Source: G964291335 sp964291335
GTDB taxonomy: Bacteria > Chloroflexota > Dehalococcoidia > Lucifugimonadales > UBA3495
DNA: 64,000 nucleotides
Direction of reading: 5' to 3'
NCBI GenBank assembly: GCA_964291335.2
Contig: OZ219749.1
Location: 1-64,000, forward strand
The notes below the pieces were generated by a model that saw only the letters and a list, made by a program, of their open reading frames with translations, had not been told where the DNA came from and ran no database searches. Positions 14,993 through 23,971 of this stretch are shown here, piece by piece. Made by a program: the position numbers and the translations under genes. How positions within the stretch are numbered: the first letter of the stretch is position 1; each line of letters starts with the position of its first letter.

Positions 14993-15481
14993 TTACGTCC
15001 GGAGGCTTTCCGAATCCATTGCCTGGGTGAGGTATTTCATCCGGTCGATCTTCCGGAGTTCTACGTCCGGGTCCAGTCGGGCGTTCGGGTCCTGGTATCT
15101 GTTGGTTTCCAGTTCCTTTTCCGCTACCTGATAGGGCAGGCTGCCGATGGCGCCGGCTTCGTGGAGCGTTTTCAGTTCAGTCTGAATTTGTTCCCAGTCG
15201 ATTTCCCGGAACGGGTTTTCCAGTTCCGACCGGATGCTGGCGTAGGCTGATTGCTGGGCGTTATCGTTCCGGTCAATCGTGATGTAGCCTTGGTTCTGTT
15301 CCATCCGGTCCAGGAATTCGGCGATGTTCCGTCGGGTGTGGTAGATGGTCTCGGCCGTTTCGTAGGTTCCGGTATCGTTCAGGCTACCGATTTCCTGCTG
15401 GGTGATGGCGTATGCGCCGACGTAGGAAGTCCAGGCGTTTCTGTTTTGCGTCGCCGCATCATGTATGTTGTCATCGTTCAT
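14993..15481 (-). CDS. Helical protein of unknown function
   Basis: This 162-residue protein is rich in predicted helix (ITQQEIGSLNDTGTYETAETIYH, IAEFLDRMEQNQGYI, EIDWEQIQTELKTLHEAGAI) and ends in charged residues. It has no signal peptide, membrane segment or metal motif. The start ATG (15481) overlaps the stop of the coiled-coil gene upstream as ATGA, so the two are translated together and probably function together. It ends before a bidirectional terminator (14895-14931). Not recognised. Confidence 0.7.
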   Translation of the reverse strand: MNDDNIHDAATQNRNAWTSYVGAYAITQQEIGSLNDTGTYETAETIYHTRRNIAEFLDRMEQNQGYITIDRNDNAQQSAYASIRSELENPFREIDWEQIQTELKTLHEAGAIGSLPYQVAEKELETNRYQDPNARLDPDVELRKIDRMKYLTQAMDSESLRT

Positions 15482-16564
15482 TGACTCGAGTATGGGTCTT
15501 TGAACCCGAGCAGTTTCTTGGCCTCAATGAAGAGTTCCCGCTGCTCATTGCTGGATTCCTTGATTTGTCGGGCCAGGTCATAATCCTAGGCATATCCATC
15601 CCGGCGCGTGTCGGGGTCCAGCAGATATTCCAGCTGTGATTCGTTCTGTTCGTTGACTGACAGTTCCAGCTGGCGCATGGCATATTCGGATATTTGTTTG
15701 TTGCCGGTCATTTCCTGCAGCCGGCCGGTCAGATCGGCGCTGTCCCTGCTTCCGTTCAGAGTGTCCTGGTACAGGGTCAGGATTTCGGTTTTCTCCTCAT
15801 CGGACCGGTATTCGATTACCGGGATTTCTCCGGCCAGATTGTTGATGAAGTCGGCTGCCTGTTCTTCCAGGGCAGTCTTTTTCCTGCGCCATTCGGCGAA
15901 ACTGAGGTCGGTTTTCTCCGCCAGTTTGCCTGTTTCGGCGGAAAGGAGTTCCTGCTGGCGGTCGGCCAAGTCCAGTTTGGCCTGCTCGGTGTCGGAAAGG
16001 TTTTCGCTTTCCGCCTTTTTTGCAGGTATTCGACCATTCCGATTTGGATGCTGGTCTGCGCGGTAACGGCGCCGGCGTAGTTGGTCAGCGCGTTGGGGTC
16101 CGTCCCGTCCTGCAGTTTCCAGTAGAGGTCGTCCTCGGGCCGGGTAAGATACTGGATGGCTTCGATTTTCCGGTCGATGGATTCGTACTGTTCGGTTTTT
16201 TTCGATGCAGGATTCCCGGTTTTTTGATGTCGGCGAACTCTTCGCCGGCCTGGGCCAGCAGTAGTCTGGCGGCCTGGAGCTGGTGTTCCGGCAGGGCTTC
16301 CTCATCCAGGTTGTCCAGTCTTTCCTGCATCCGGTTCAGGTAATCCCGGTGTTCCTAGTAGCCTTTGCCCGTCGGGGATTCCAGGATTTCTCCGTTTTTG
16401 ATAAATCCGTTGTTTGCCGCGATTCTGTCGCTGAGTTCCTGCTCAAGGATGTCCATTTCATCCTCGAGTTTCTTGAGTTCCGTTGCTTCGGTCAGTTCCT
16501 TTTCCTTGTCTTTGCGTATGTCCTCCCACGCGTAGAGCAGCTGTTCGTTGGCTTTCTGATGCAT
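15478..16564 (-). pseudogene. Coiled-coil protein gene broken by two in-frame TAGs and two A-tract shifts
   Basis: Coding continuity can be followed for over 360 codons. MHQKANEQLLYAWEDIRKD runs to KGY, then TAG (16357-16355), then EHRDYLNRMQERLDN. An A7 tract near 16200 needs one more A to join YESIDRKIEAIQ, and an A6 tract near 16020 needs one more A to join KAESENLSDTEQ. Then RRDGYA is followed by TAG (15588-15586), then DYDLARQIKESSNE to the TGA overlapping the next start. Both TAGs sit in CTAGG, so CCAGG would restore Gln. Coding-like sequence also extends upstream of 16564 to about 16700 without a start. The protein is highly charged and helical (coiled coil), of unknown function. Either a decaying gene or clustered sequencing error. 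Confidence 0.65.
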
Positions 16565-16702
16565 GCCTTGTACCTGGAAGGATACTTTCTTTGGATCTTT
16601 TAATAATTCGTCTTCAAGTATATGCTCCGCCTTTTTTTCGGGTTTGCCGGTCAGGTTTTCCTTTTCCGGCTCAGTAGCCCAGTCAGGCGTCCAGGCGTCC
16701 CC

Positions 16703-16730
16703 GGGACATCCCCGTACCTACGGGGCAACC
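16703..16730. repeat. Solitary CRISPR-repeat-like palindrome
   Basis: This 28-nt stretch has the core CCCCGTACCTACGGGG, flanked by GGGACAT and CAACC. Length and palindromic core resemble type I-E CRISPR repeats. No second copy occurs within the next few hundred bases and no cas gene is present, so it is at most an orphan repeat in a region of gene fragments. Confidence 0.3.
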
Positions 16731-16834
16731 TCACACACACGCTTTGCGGTGCGCGGTAGCGTTGTCCATCCCGGGCGGCTGAGCGCGGAGGGTCGGGCCT
16801 TCTCTGAGTTCCTGATTGAGAAGGCGCTGCCTTC

Positions 16835-17020
16835 CTACCGGGAGGCAGCAGGGGCCGTCCTCCTGGTTCCAGACGTCCACGTAAGGGGCGAGGTTGACCA
16901 GCCGCCGCGGAGGTTGAAGTAGCCGATGCAGAAGTCGGCCCGGTTGGAGATGGACAGGGTTTCTTGAAGGGCGGGGGCCAGCGTGGCGCTAGCGGTGAGG
17001 TTGTCGAAGATTCTGGGCAA
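16835..17020 (-). pseudogene. N-terminal fragment of a PLD-like/SNF2-type helicase
   Basis: The frame starts at TTG with MPRIFDNLTASATLAPALQETL and continues SISNRADFCIGYFNLRGGW. This resembles the N-terminus of large bacterial helicases that begin with a phospholipase-D-like domain (a PRIFDN start and an RADFCVGYFNLRGW-type motif). It stops after about 60 residues in low-complexity sequence, and no helicase motifs are present anywhere near. I therefore read it as a remnant of a roughly thousand-residue gene. It lies between a broken HicB gene and the CRISPR-like repeat. The identification rests on one motif. Confidence 0.5.
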
Positions 17021-17164
17021 TGTCGTCTCCCGTGCGGAACAGGCGTCGCAAGCCGTTGACGTAGCGCCTGCGGCCCTCGATGAAGTCCTATTGATTGCGC
17101 TTGATCGGATCTTCCCTCTTCAAGGCACGTTGCTTTTGGTGAGGCAACCTCTGCGGCGTAGCGC

Positions 17165-17359
17165 TTACGCAACTGCCTGATTTGCAAGGTCTTTGCGCCA
17201 GGCCGGGTTGCTGTGCGCCGGCGCCATGCGAGGCTTGTTCCAGTAGTAGCTTTTGCATTTGGGGCATACCTTCAGTTCCTCGGGCGCGTGCAGGCTGTTG
17301 GCCAGCCAGCGGCGCCCGCACCGCCCACATAGGTATCCGTACATCTTGCAGTACGCCAT
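17165..17359 (-). CDS. Small zinc-ribbon protein
   Basis: From ATG 17359 it encodes MAYCKMYGYLCGRCGRRWLA, then LKVCPKCKSYYWNKPR and a basic tail, 64 residues in all. The two pairs CGRC and CPKC form a standard four-Cys zinc ribbon, and the W..R and YYWNKPR residues are typical of short Chloroflexota/cyanobacterial zinc-ribbon proteins found beside toxin-antitoxin genes. It directly follows a HicB-like remnant in a different frame and may be its former partner or C-terminal extension. The flanking sequence (GGCGTAGCGCTTACGC at about 17155) resembles cyanobacterial interspersed repeats. Confidence 0.5.
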   Translation of the reverse strand: MAYCKMYGYLCGRCGRRWLANSLHAPEELKVCPKCKSYYWNKPRMAPAHSNPAWRKDLANQAVA

Positions 17360-17361
17360 GA

Positions 17362-17472
17362 ATTGGCGATGGCTTGCTGGAAGGTTTCGCCCTGGCTGAC
17401 ACAGCCGGTGGGGCTGGGGCACTCAGCAACTCAATATCCGTTTTCGCCTGGATGGATAATCACCTGTCGCAT
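17362..17472 (-). pseudogene. HicB-like antitoxin remnant with in-frame TGA
   Basis: ATG 17472 gives MRQVIIHPGENGY, then TGA, then VAECPSPTGCVSQGETFQQAIAN. This is the HicB N-terminal pattern (normally GYWVAECPSLPGC...GET..EAI.NI). The stop replaces the expected Trp by a single G-to-A change. The C-terminal DNA-binding part and the HicA toxin are absent. It is the 5' end of a graveyard of fragments running to about 16.6 kb. Confidence 0.65.
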
Positions 17473-17691
17473 GATGATAGTTTCCTTTTGCGGGTAGTCG
17501 TACGGTTATGAAGGATATGGATATAGTGATCGCGATGGGATCCGATGCTGTACTTGCAGCAGGAGTTACACCGTCGGAGGGAGCAGGGGGTAGTGCCGGC
17601 TTCGTTGGGGGTTTCCGGGACAGAGGAGAGCGGGGCGTCTGGGGTTAACCGAATGGGTCAAGGGCCTGGCCGATATTGTGGGGGGGATCCT

Positions 17692-18162
17692 CTAACCGGA
17701 GCGATCTCCCTCGTCTTCCATAAAACGCTTGACGATCCGAAGCATCAGGATTTCGTTTCGCCAAATAAGCGCAAGCGCCAACGCTATTGAGAAGGTTAGA
17801 ACGATCAGCCACAGGCTCCACAGCAGGGCGTTCTTGCCGAGAAAGAAGCCGGCCAGGGACACTACCGAGGTGAAGAGACCGGCATATACGCAATGCATCA
17901 GGTAAGCCAGCACGTCGTTATGGTAGCCAGTGCGGAGGGCGAAGCGCAGCACCGTTGAGCCGCGCATGCCGAGGAGCATGTTGCGCTGGGTGGCGGCGAA
18001 CCCGGCAACGACGACGCCTAAGGTCATCGTGCCGGCCGGCAGGTATTGGGGGATGGTGTCCAGGCCGCAGTAAAACACCGGCAAGGCTGCCGCGCCCGCT
18101 GCAAGCGCGGCCAGCAAAAAGGGAAACGCCTTTTCCATCCTGGCTGACGGCGGGTTTAGCAT
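17692..18162 (-). CDS. Four-span integral membrane protein
   Basis: From ATG 18162 (MLNPPSARMEKAF) the protein has about 156 residues and four hydrophobic segments: FPFLLAALAAGAAALPVFYC, LPAGTMTLGVVVAGFAATQ, LMHCVYAGLFTSVVSLAGFFL and LLWSLWLIVLTFSIALALALI. It ends with a cytoplasmic acidic tail. It starts 19 nt after the DUF1828/1829-like gene and is the last gene of the R-M-linked operon. Membrane proteins at the end of defence operons can be effectors, but this one has no diagnostic motif. A longer start at 18294 would overlap the upstream gene and is not favoured. Confidence 0.65.
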   Translation of the reverse strand: MLNPPSARMEKAFPFLLAALAAGAAALPVFYCGLDTIPQYLPAGTMTLGVVVAGFAATQRNMLLGMRGSTVLRFALRTGYHNDVLAYLMHCVYAGLFTSVVSLAGFFLGKNALLWSLWLIVLTFSIALALALIWRNEILMLRIVKRFMEDEGDRSG

Positions 18163-18181
18163 GGCCGAACATCGCCCGGTT

Positions 18182-18958
18182 TCATGCTTGCAGCATTTCC
18201 GACAGCCGTTCCCGGTCCGTCCACAGAATTGAGAGTTCTTTGAGCGGCGCTTGGGAATGTTCGGTCCACACGCTTTTTCGGTTGCCGCGGTCATCCAGAA
18301 CCGCTACCGGACGCATATGCGAGGCTTTGGCAACAGTGTCGGAGAAGCGATAGGCCCAGCGTTCAGCCCACGAGTGCGCCGTCGGTTCTTTTGCTGCCGT
18401 AATTGGCTGAATCAGCAGGTTGCGGTCAGAGTTGACGTGGAACTTGAACCGGTGGAATTCAAGGATGCCCGGAACTCTGAAATCAACATCATAAATAACG
18501 CCGGATTGAATAATAAAGGATTCAACTTCGGTTTCGAACTGCACTCGCCCGGCGGAGCGCCGTACCTGGATGAGGGCGGACACTTCTAATACGGCCTGAA
18601 TTAACCGGTGAACCGAGTCGCCGGCCAACTCGCCTTCGTCTTCAATTACCAGCGCGCTTTGGCTTAAAGAGGTTTGATGGCGGCGGGCGATGCTGCCGGC
18701 CTTATCCATAACCGATCTGGTTAAAGTCAGCCCGTTGACGTACAGATACCCCAAAGTATCGCCCATATCACTGAGCCGCGCCCGGCCGCCGGGCAGCAGC
18801 GCCAGCTCGAGTTCAATGGCCTCGCCGTCAGGCCGCAGGAAAGGGGTCAGCACATAGCAGCCATTATGCGCTTCCGGGGATGGCGCGGTTTCGAAATCTC
18901 CGGACAAAAAGGTCAGGTACTTTGCTGCCACGTCAGCGCATGGCGTCGAATTGGTCAT
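18182..18958 (-). CDS. DUF1828/DUF1829-like protein
   Basis: This 258-residue protein has an N-terminal part with the DUF1828 pattern (ELELALLPGGRARLSDMGDTLGYLYVNG, about residues 50-76). Its C-terminal part (ESFIIQSGVIYDVDFRVPG, FKFHVNSDRNLLIQPITAA) resembles DUF1829. Such proteins are frequent in phages, plasmids and defence islands, and biochemical function is not established as far as I know. The ATG overlaps the stop of the 148-residue gene by one base (TGATG), and it sits in the operon downstream of the type I R-M genes, suggesting an accessory role in the same island. Two other DUF1828-like genes lie at 49.9 and 54.7 kb. Confidence 0.75.
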   Translation of the reverse strand: MTNSTPCADVAAKYLTFLSGDFETAPSPEAHNGCYVLTPFLRPDGEAIELELALLPGGRARLSDMGDTLGYLYVNGLTLTRSVMDKAGSIARRHQTSLSQSALVIEDEGELAGDSVHRLIQAVLEVSALIQVRRSAGRVQFETEVESFIIQSGVIYDVDFRVPGILEFHRFKFHVNSDRNLLIQPITAAKEPTAHSWAERWAYRFSDTVAKASHMRPVAVLDDRGNRKSVWTEHSQAPLKELSILWTDRERLSEMLQA

Positions 18959-19404
18959 CAGGGGCCTCCCTGATTGAAACGAGAGAACAAATCAGTCTGG
19001 TATGAGCCCCTCAGAGCGATACTGCATTCTTTCAGGAAGTCGAGCAACTCTTCGTTGGGGTTGCCAATGCGGATGTCATTCGGAACATACACGCGGTTAT
19101 CTGCATAGGCATCGTCCCAAAAGTGCTTATGCGGCCCGAATACCCGCTCGCCGGTTTTAGGGTCAGTATGACGTTCATGGACGGTATATTTCCGGATTGG
19201 CGTGTTTTTATAGAGGAGTGCAAAACTGCGGTTTTTCCTGCCCACGTAGCCGCGCAGACTGAGGGGTTCGCCCGATTCCTCAGCAAGTACGATAGTCTCC
19301 AGCCGGTAGCCGTCGCGCTGAAACTGCCAGGCCAGATTGGCGGCGATCACTTTGGGCTCCGCAAGTATGGCCTCTGCTTCCGCTCTCGTAACCATTGCTA
19401 CCAA
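18958..19404 (-). CDS. Conserved-looking protein of unknown function in the R-M operon
   Basis: This 148-residue soluble protein starts MVAMVTRAEAEAILAEPKVI. The body is beta-rich with many aromatic and charged residues (FALLYKNTPIRKYTVHERHT, VFGPHKHFWDDAYAD), and the end is helical (EELLDFLKECSIAL). The HERH and HKHFWDD motifs could suggest a nuclease or metal site. It is coupled to the DUF1828-like gene by a TGATG overlap and starts 40 nt after the HsdM-HsdS stop. It resembles short proteins that accompany DUF1828 proteins as a pair (DUF6978-like, from memory). Confidence in that name is low. Confidence 0.65.
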   Translation of the reverse strand: MVAMVTRAEAEAILAEPKVIAANLAWQFQRDGYRLETIVLAEESGEPLSLRGYVGRKNRSFALLYKNTPIRKYTVHERHTDPKTGERVFGPHKHFWDDAYADNRVYVPNDIRIGNPNEELLDFLKECSIALRGSYQTDLFSRFNQGGP

Positions 19405-19444
19405 CTATTGGGGGCATCATAATGCCGTAATCCGGGGTGAAGTG

Positions 19445-21388
19445 TCAACTTTCCCACACCCGCCCAACCGCTGCCGCAATCCGGCCCTCCATCCGTTCTA
19501 TCACCGCCCGCGCCCCGTCAATCACCCGCTGGTAGCCCTCAATCTCCGCCACCAGCTCACGCTGCACCTCCAGCGGCGGCAGGGGGATTTGGATGGCGCC
19601 GATTTCCGTTAGCCGCAGGGATGGGTAGGCTTGATCGGGGGTAATATCACGGGCATCAACCAAGCACAGAAGGTTATAGACGTATTTCGGCAGAGCTTTC
19701 TGCTCATCACAAACGATACCAGCCAAATGGCTTGATACATAAGCAGGTTCTCCCATGACAACGCGATGGTTCAGAAAGGTTGACGCCCCACTCTTGGGGA
19801 ACAAAATTGTGCCAGTCGGAAACAGGCGCAATCGCTTTTCATCTACTGCTTGTTGATTCAACTTATCCTTTGGGCCGACGAAATTATCCGAGCGATGAAC
19901 TATCCCTACATCGGCTGTTCGTATGAATGGGAATTCACCGTCCCGAAAGTAGTCCTCGCCTTGCGGCGCAGAATTGCCGGCAACGATTTCTGCTACCGTA
20001 TCAAGCCTCCTGTAAGGAAACTGCGAATCCTGCCGCCCGTTCTCCCGATACCGTTCCCCGCTCAGGTTATAATCCCCGCCTTCGGCAATCCGCTCTTTTG
20101 CCGCCACCAGCCCGGTCGCCGGCGCGAAGTCGTCAACCGGTTCGCCGGCCTGCAAACGCCGCAGGTATTCGGCCAGTTCCGCCTGCACTGCCGGCAGGTC
20201 GCTGCGGTCGATGGGGCGGCGCTGGGCGCCCAGGTCGTAGCCGTCGTTCGCCACCTTGAAGAAGGCTATTCCGGCTGCTTTCGGCGCCAGCGCCTGGTCC
20301 AGTATCAGGATTGACGTCTTGACGCTGCTGTACGGGTTGAACACGCCGGCGGGGAGCGAGATGACCGCTACCAAGCTTTCATCCAACAGCATGCGCCGCA
20401 GCTGCCGGTAGGCGTTCTGGCTCTGGAAGATGATGCCTTCCGGAACGATGATGCCGGCCCGCCCATGCTCGTTCAGGTGCGCTGCGATGTAGTCCACAAA
20501 CAGGACTTCCGACCGTTTCGCCGAGACGCGGAACCGGCGGTGCGGCCGGATACCGCCCTTCGGCGTCATAAACGGAGGGTTGGCCAGCATAACGTCAGCG
20601 TACTCGTTCCAGTGGTCGGTGCTGGTCAGCGTATCGTAGTTGGCGATGCGGGGGTTCTTGCTCCGGGTATGCAGGTACATATTGGCCGTAGCCAGCTTGG
20701 TCATCTCGGGCGAAATGTCGTAACCCTTCAGGTTATCGGCCAGCTGCGTCAGGTCCGGGACGGACAGGGTGGTTCCGCCGCCGGGCAGCGCATGCCGGCG
20801 CTTGATGTGCTGCCAGGCCGATACCAGGAACCCGGCGGTGCCGCAGGCCGGGTCGATGATTACCTCGTGCTTTTGCGGGTTGACGATGTTCACGATGAAG
20901 TCGATGATGTGCCGCGGCGTGCGGAACTGCCCGGCGTCGGCCTGCGCTTCGGCAATCTTCAGCAGGTATTCGTAGGCGTGGCCCAGCTTTTCGCTGTCGT
21001 CGTACTCCATGCGATTTATGATATTCAGGAACAATGCCAAGGTGCGGTGGTCGCCGTAGGGAACCACGGCATCCCGGAAAATTTCACGGAACACGGCCGG
21101 CATGGCAGCCGCTTGCTGCAGGGCGTTGAGCCCGGCGCGGTAAAGCTGGCTGCGCTGGGTATCGTCCAGCCGCCGGCTCATTATCTTATCCCAGCCGTAC
21201 TTTTCCAGGCTGCCGTTGAAGTAATGGCGCTCGCCGCCGAGTTCCACCGCCTGCTGATCGTCGTCGCTCATGAACTTGTAAGTCAGCGCCAGCGTAATCT
21301 GCTGGCACTGCATCATCGGGACCGGTATCTGGCCCACCAGGGTATTCCGGGCGTCGTCGATGATTTTTCTGGTGTCGTTATTCAGCAT
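19445..21388 (-). CDS. hsdM: Type I R-M methyltransferase fused to a half-specificity subunit (HsdM-HsdS)
   Basis: This 647-residue protein has an HsdM part with motif I (DPACGTAGFLV, about residue 180), motif IV NPPF (ANPPFMTPKGG, about residue 273) and the N6_Mtase N-terminal helical domain. From about residue 450 it continues into one target-recognition domain and one spacer helix of HsdS type (YNLSGERYRENG, FPYRRLDTVAEIV, then LPPLEVQRELVAEIEGYQRVI). Classical HsdS has two such halves, so this fusion probably dimerises to read a palindromic split site. It methylates adenine N6. It overlaps hsdR by 11 nt. Confidence 0.92.
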   Translation of the reverse strand: MLNNDTRKIIDDARNTLVGQIPVPMMQCQQITLALTYKFMSDDDQQAVELGGERHYFNGSLEKYGWDKIMSRRLDDTQRSQLYRAGLNALQQAAAMPAVFREIFRDAVVPYGDHRTLALFLNIINRMEYDDSEKLGHAYEYLLKIAEAQADAGQFRTPRHIIDFIVNIVNPQKHEVIIDPACGTAGFLVSAWQHIKRRHALPGGGTTLSVPDLTQLADNLKGYDISPEMTKLATANMYLHTRSKNPRIANYDTLTSTDHWNEYADVMLANPPFMTPKGGIRPHRRFRVSAKRSEVLFVDYIAAHLNEHGRAGIIVPEGIIFQSQNAYRQLRRMLLDESLVAVISLPAGVFNPYSSVKTSILILDQALAPKAAGIAFFKVANDGYDLGAQRRPIDRSDLPAVQAELAEYLRRLQAGEPVDDFAPATGLVAAKERIAEGGDYNLSGERYRENGRQDSQFPYRRLDTVAEIVAGNSAPQGEDYFRDGEFPFIRTADVGIVHRSDNFVGPKDKLNQQAVDEKRLRLFPTGTILFPKSGASTFLNHRVVMGEPAYVSSHLAGIVCDEQKALPKYVYNLLCLVDARDITPDQAYPSLRLTEIGAIQIPLPPLEVQRELVAEIEGYQRVIDGARAVIERMEGRIAAAVGRVWES

Positions 21389-23579
21389 CGGTCGTAAATC
21401 CTTTGCGTGTTTCCAGGGGGGGCAGGTCGTTCAGGTTTTTGATGTATTCCGGAATTGCCTTTCGATGTTCGTCCGGCACCTGCCGGTACTGCCTGACGGT
21501 AATCGGGCCGCCGAGGGCGGCGTAGTCCTGGCGGTCAATGGCGCGGCGGGTTGCCGCGTCGGTTCGGTACGCTTCAAACAGCCGTTTTGCGTTTTCGCGG
21601 GCGTCCGGGTCCGGTATTGGATGCAGCTCCAGGTAACGCTCGAATTCGGCGGCGAGGGCCAGGTTATAGGCTTCGCGCCGCTCCAGTATCCCGCTGCGGT
21701 CGGTAATGGTTCCGTCGGCTGCCATGGATAGTTCTTCAATGGACTCGGTATGGTCGCTGCCGTACCGGATATACGGCGGGCGGACGATGGTAGTTTCCCG
21801 TTCTCCCAGGCTGCCGCTGCCGCTGCCGGGCGCCTTCAGCAGCGCCTGGTCATACAGGCGGCCTTCGCCGAAGTATTCGCATACCCCGAAGTAGTCGATG
21901 ATGCGGAACTGCGCTTTGGGGCGTGGGCCAACCCGGCTTCTGACCAGGTGGTCGGTAAAGTTCTCGGCGAAATCGTACCGGCGGGTGCCGCGCCCCTTCA
22001 TCTGGATGTAGTCCACAGGCGATTTGACTGGCCGGCAGAAGCCCAGGTTCAGCAGGTCGGGGCAGTCGTACCCGGTGGTCATCATGGCAACGGTTACGCA
22101 CACCCGCGTTTTGCTGGTTCGGTAGCCGGCAATAGTTGTATCGGCCCCATTCAAGCCGTTCTGGTTGGCGAAAGCCCGCCCCATATCGGTGGCGCGATCC
22201 ACATCGTGGGTAATCTGCACGGCAAAGTCGGAACGGTATTTGCCCGGCCACCTCGTCTCGGCGGCCCGGTTAAGCTCATTGGCCAGTTGGGCCGCCTGCG
22301 CCCGGTTCACGCAGTAAATGATGCCCTTGCCGATGATGTCCGTTTCCGGTTCGCGCAGCGCAAGTTCGATGTACCGCTCCGCAAACTCCCGGTTGGTATC
22401 CGGAGACAGGAACAGGCGCCCGTAGTCCTTCTCGTGAAATTCCAGGCTTATATCCTCGCCGGTTTCGTAATCCTCCACCGTTGCCTGGAACCCTTCCTCA
22501 GACATCAGCTGCGCGGTTACTTCAGTTCGGACGTCAAGACCGTGCGGCATTACCAGGTAGCCATCGTCCGCTGCTTGCTGCAGGGTGTACTCGAAGGTAG
22601 GCTCCCCCGGCGTCAGGCCGAAAGCGTAATAGGTATCGCGCAGGGTCTTCGCCTCCCGCCCGGCGGCGGTCGTCTCGTCGTCCGGCCCCCCGGCGGTTAC
22701 GTACCGCCTGGGGGTAGCCGTCAACCCTACCTTGTCGCAGTTGAAAGCCTCGAACACATCCCGATGCCTGGGGCCGCTGATGCTGCGGTGGGCTTCGTCG
22801 GAGACAATCAGCTGGAACCATTCAGGGGCAATCGGTTCACCGTGCCTGGCGGCGGCGTTGATTGCCTGCACGGTAGCGACCAGGATCGGCGCTGACCAGT
22901 CCTCATCCCGGTCGCGGTATCCAGCCACCCGGTACTGGCCGGCCAGCGCCCGATCCAGGTCGCTTACCGCCTGCTGGTAGAGCTCATCGCGGTCAACCAG
23001 GAACAGGATGTTTTTGGCGATGCCGGCTTGCAGATAGAGCCGGCAGATTGCGGCGGCGACGGTAGTCTTGCCGGTTCCGGTTGCCATTTCCAGCAGGAAC
23101 CCGGAGCGTCCTGACCTGGCAGATGCTTGAACTGCTTTGACGGCGGCTGTTTGGTAGTACCGCATAGTCCGCGTCCGCAGGAAGTTTTCGTCCACCGGCG
23201 TGTTCCAGAGTTCGGCCCTACTCTGGCGAGTCCGGTGTCGGATTTGCTCCAGTTCGTCCGGCCCGGGGAGCGTCGGCACGCGTAACGGGTTTCCGGAGTC
23301 GATGATCCAGTGGTAATGGAGCTGGCCGTTGGACAGGAATACGTGCTTGACATTGACACTGTCGGCGTAGTCGCGAGCCTGCTCTTTGCCGGACAACGCC
23401 GGAGTGCTGGCGGGTTTGGCTTCCAGCACTGCTGCGGTTTGTCCGTTGCGGTCGAACAAGAGGTAGTCAGCAAACCCGGCGCTGGACGGGCGATTGGCTC
23501 TTGCTTCTTCGCGGTAATTCCAGCCGGATTCTTGTAACAGGCGGTCAATGCGGCGTCGCGCTTCTTGCTCAGGCGTCAT
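21378..23579 (-). CDS. hsdR: Type I restriction endonuclease subunit R
   Basis: This 733-residue protein has an N-terminal HSDR_N nuclease domain (GFADYLLFDRNGQTAAVLEAKP, giving a D...ExK active site at about residues 35-55). Helicase motif I is MATGTGKTT, motif II is DEAHRS, motif III region is LTATPRRY, and motif VI region follows MKGRGTRRYDF. The C-terminal helical part would dock on HsdM. It is shorter than EcoKI-type HsdR but normal for this subclass. It is the first gene of the operon hsdR-hsdMS-unknown-DUF1828-membrane protein. It translocates and cleaves DNA lacking the methyl mark. Confidence 0.93.
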   Translation of the reverse strand: MTPEQEARRRIDRLLQESGWNYREEARANRPSSAGFADYLLFDRNGQTAAVLEAKPASTPALSGKEQARDYADSVNVKHVFLSNGQLHYHWIIDSGNPLRVPTLPGPDELEQIRHRTRQSRAELWNTPVDENFLRTRTMRYYQTAAVKAVQASARSGRSGFLLEMATGTGKTTVAAAICRLYLQAGIAKNILFLVDRDELYQQAVSDLDRALAGQYRVAGYRDRDEDWSAPILVATVQAINAAARHGEPIAPEWFQLIVSDEAHRSISGPRHRDVFEAFNCDKVGLTATPRRYVTAGGPDDETTAAGREAKTLRDTYYAFGLTPGEPTFEYTLQQAADDGYLVMPHGLDVRTEVTAQLMSEEGFQATVEDYETGEDISLEFHEKDYGRLFLSPDTNREFAERYIELALREPETDIIGKGIIYCVNRAQAAQLANELNRAAETRWPGKYRSDFAVQITHDVDRATDMGRAFANQNGLNGADTTIAGYRTSKTRVCVTVAMMTTGYDCPDLLNLGFCRPVKSPVDYIQMKGRGTRRYDFAENFTDHLVRSRVGPRPKAQFRIIDYFGVCEYFGEGRLYDQALLKAPGSGSGSLGERETTIVRPPYIRYGSDHTESIEELSMAADGTITDRSGILERREAYNLALAAEFERYLELHPIPDPDARENAKRLFEAYRTDAATRRAIDRQDYAALGGPITVRQYRQVPDEHRKAIPEYIKNLNDLPPLETRKGFTTDAE

Positions 23580-23766
23580 GGTACTCCAGTGCGATTAGGC
23601 CGTTATTGAGGGTGACCGTGTTTCATGACCGGTTTCACGCGCCGGCAAGGCCGGTTCCGCCCGGGCGCTCGATCGGCTTTTGCGAAGGGGGTAGTGATTT
23701 GATTTTGGCGATCGACACGCTGATACTGACCACCGTAACGCAGCAGTGGAAAGCGCTGACCTTTCA

Positions 23767-23794
23767 GCAGGTTCCTTTCAGTCGTGGAACCTGC
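23767..23794. other. 9-bp perfect hairpin in the hsdR/AAA intergenic region
   Basis: GCAGGTTCC and GGAACCTGC pair around a 10-nt loop. The 766-nt gap 23580-24345 otherwise holds a possible short minus-strand gene (23972-24097) and the promoter at 24265. Confidence 0.4.
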
Positions 23795-23971
23795 GGAGTT
23801 AACTCTGTGGGGCTGGCCAGCATGTTTCCGTTAGGCATTGTATCAAGTTTGCTAATCTGCGCAACACGGCTTCAGCTGTGCAGATCAAGGACAGGGCTTA
23901 TGCCGTTCGGCCTCCCGGTTGGCTGCGGGGCCTGGAGCGATGCCGGGTGTAGTAGCGTCTCATACTGCGGC

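Noticed and set aside
16703..16730. A CRISPR array
   Set aside because: Only a single repeat-like unit is present, with no spacers and no cas genes.
20465..22895. Long plus-strand frames opposite hsdM and hsdR
   Set aside because: Antisense shadows of genes with complete R-M motifs.
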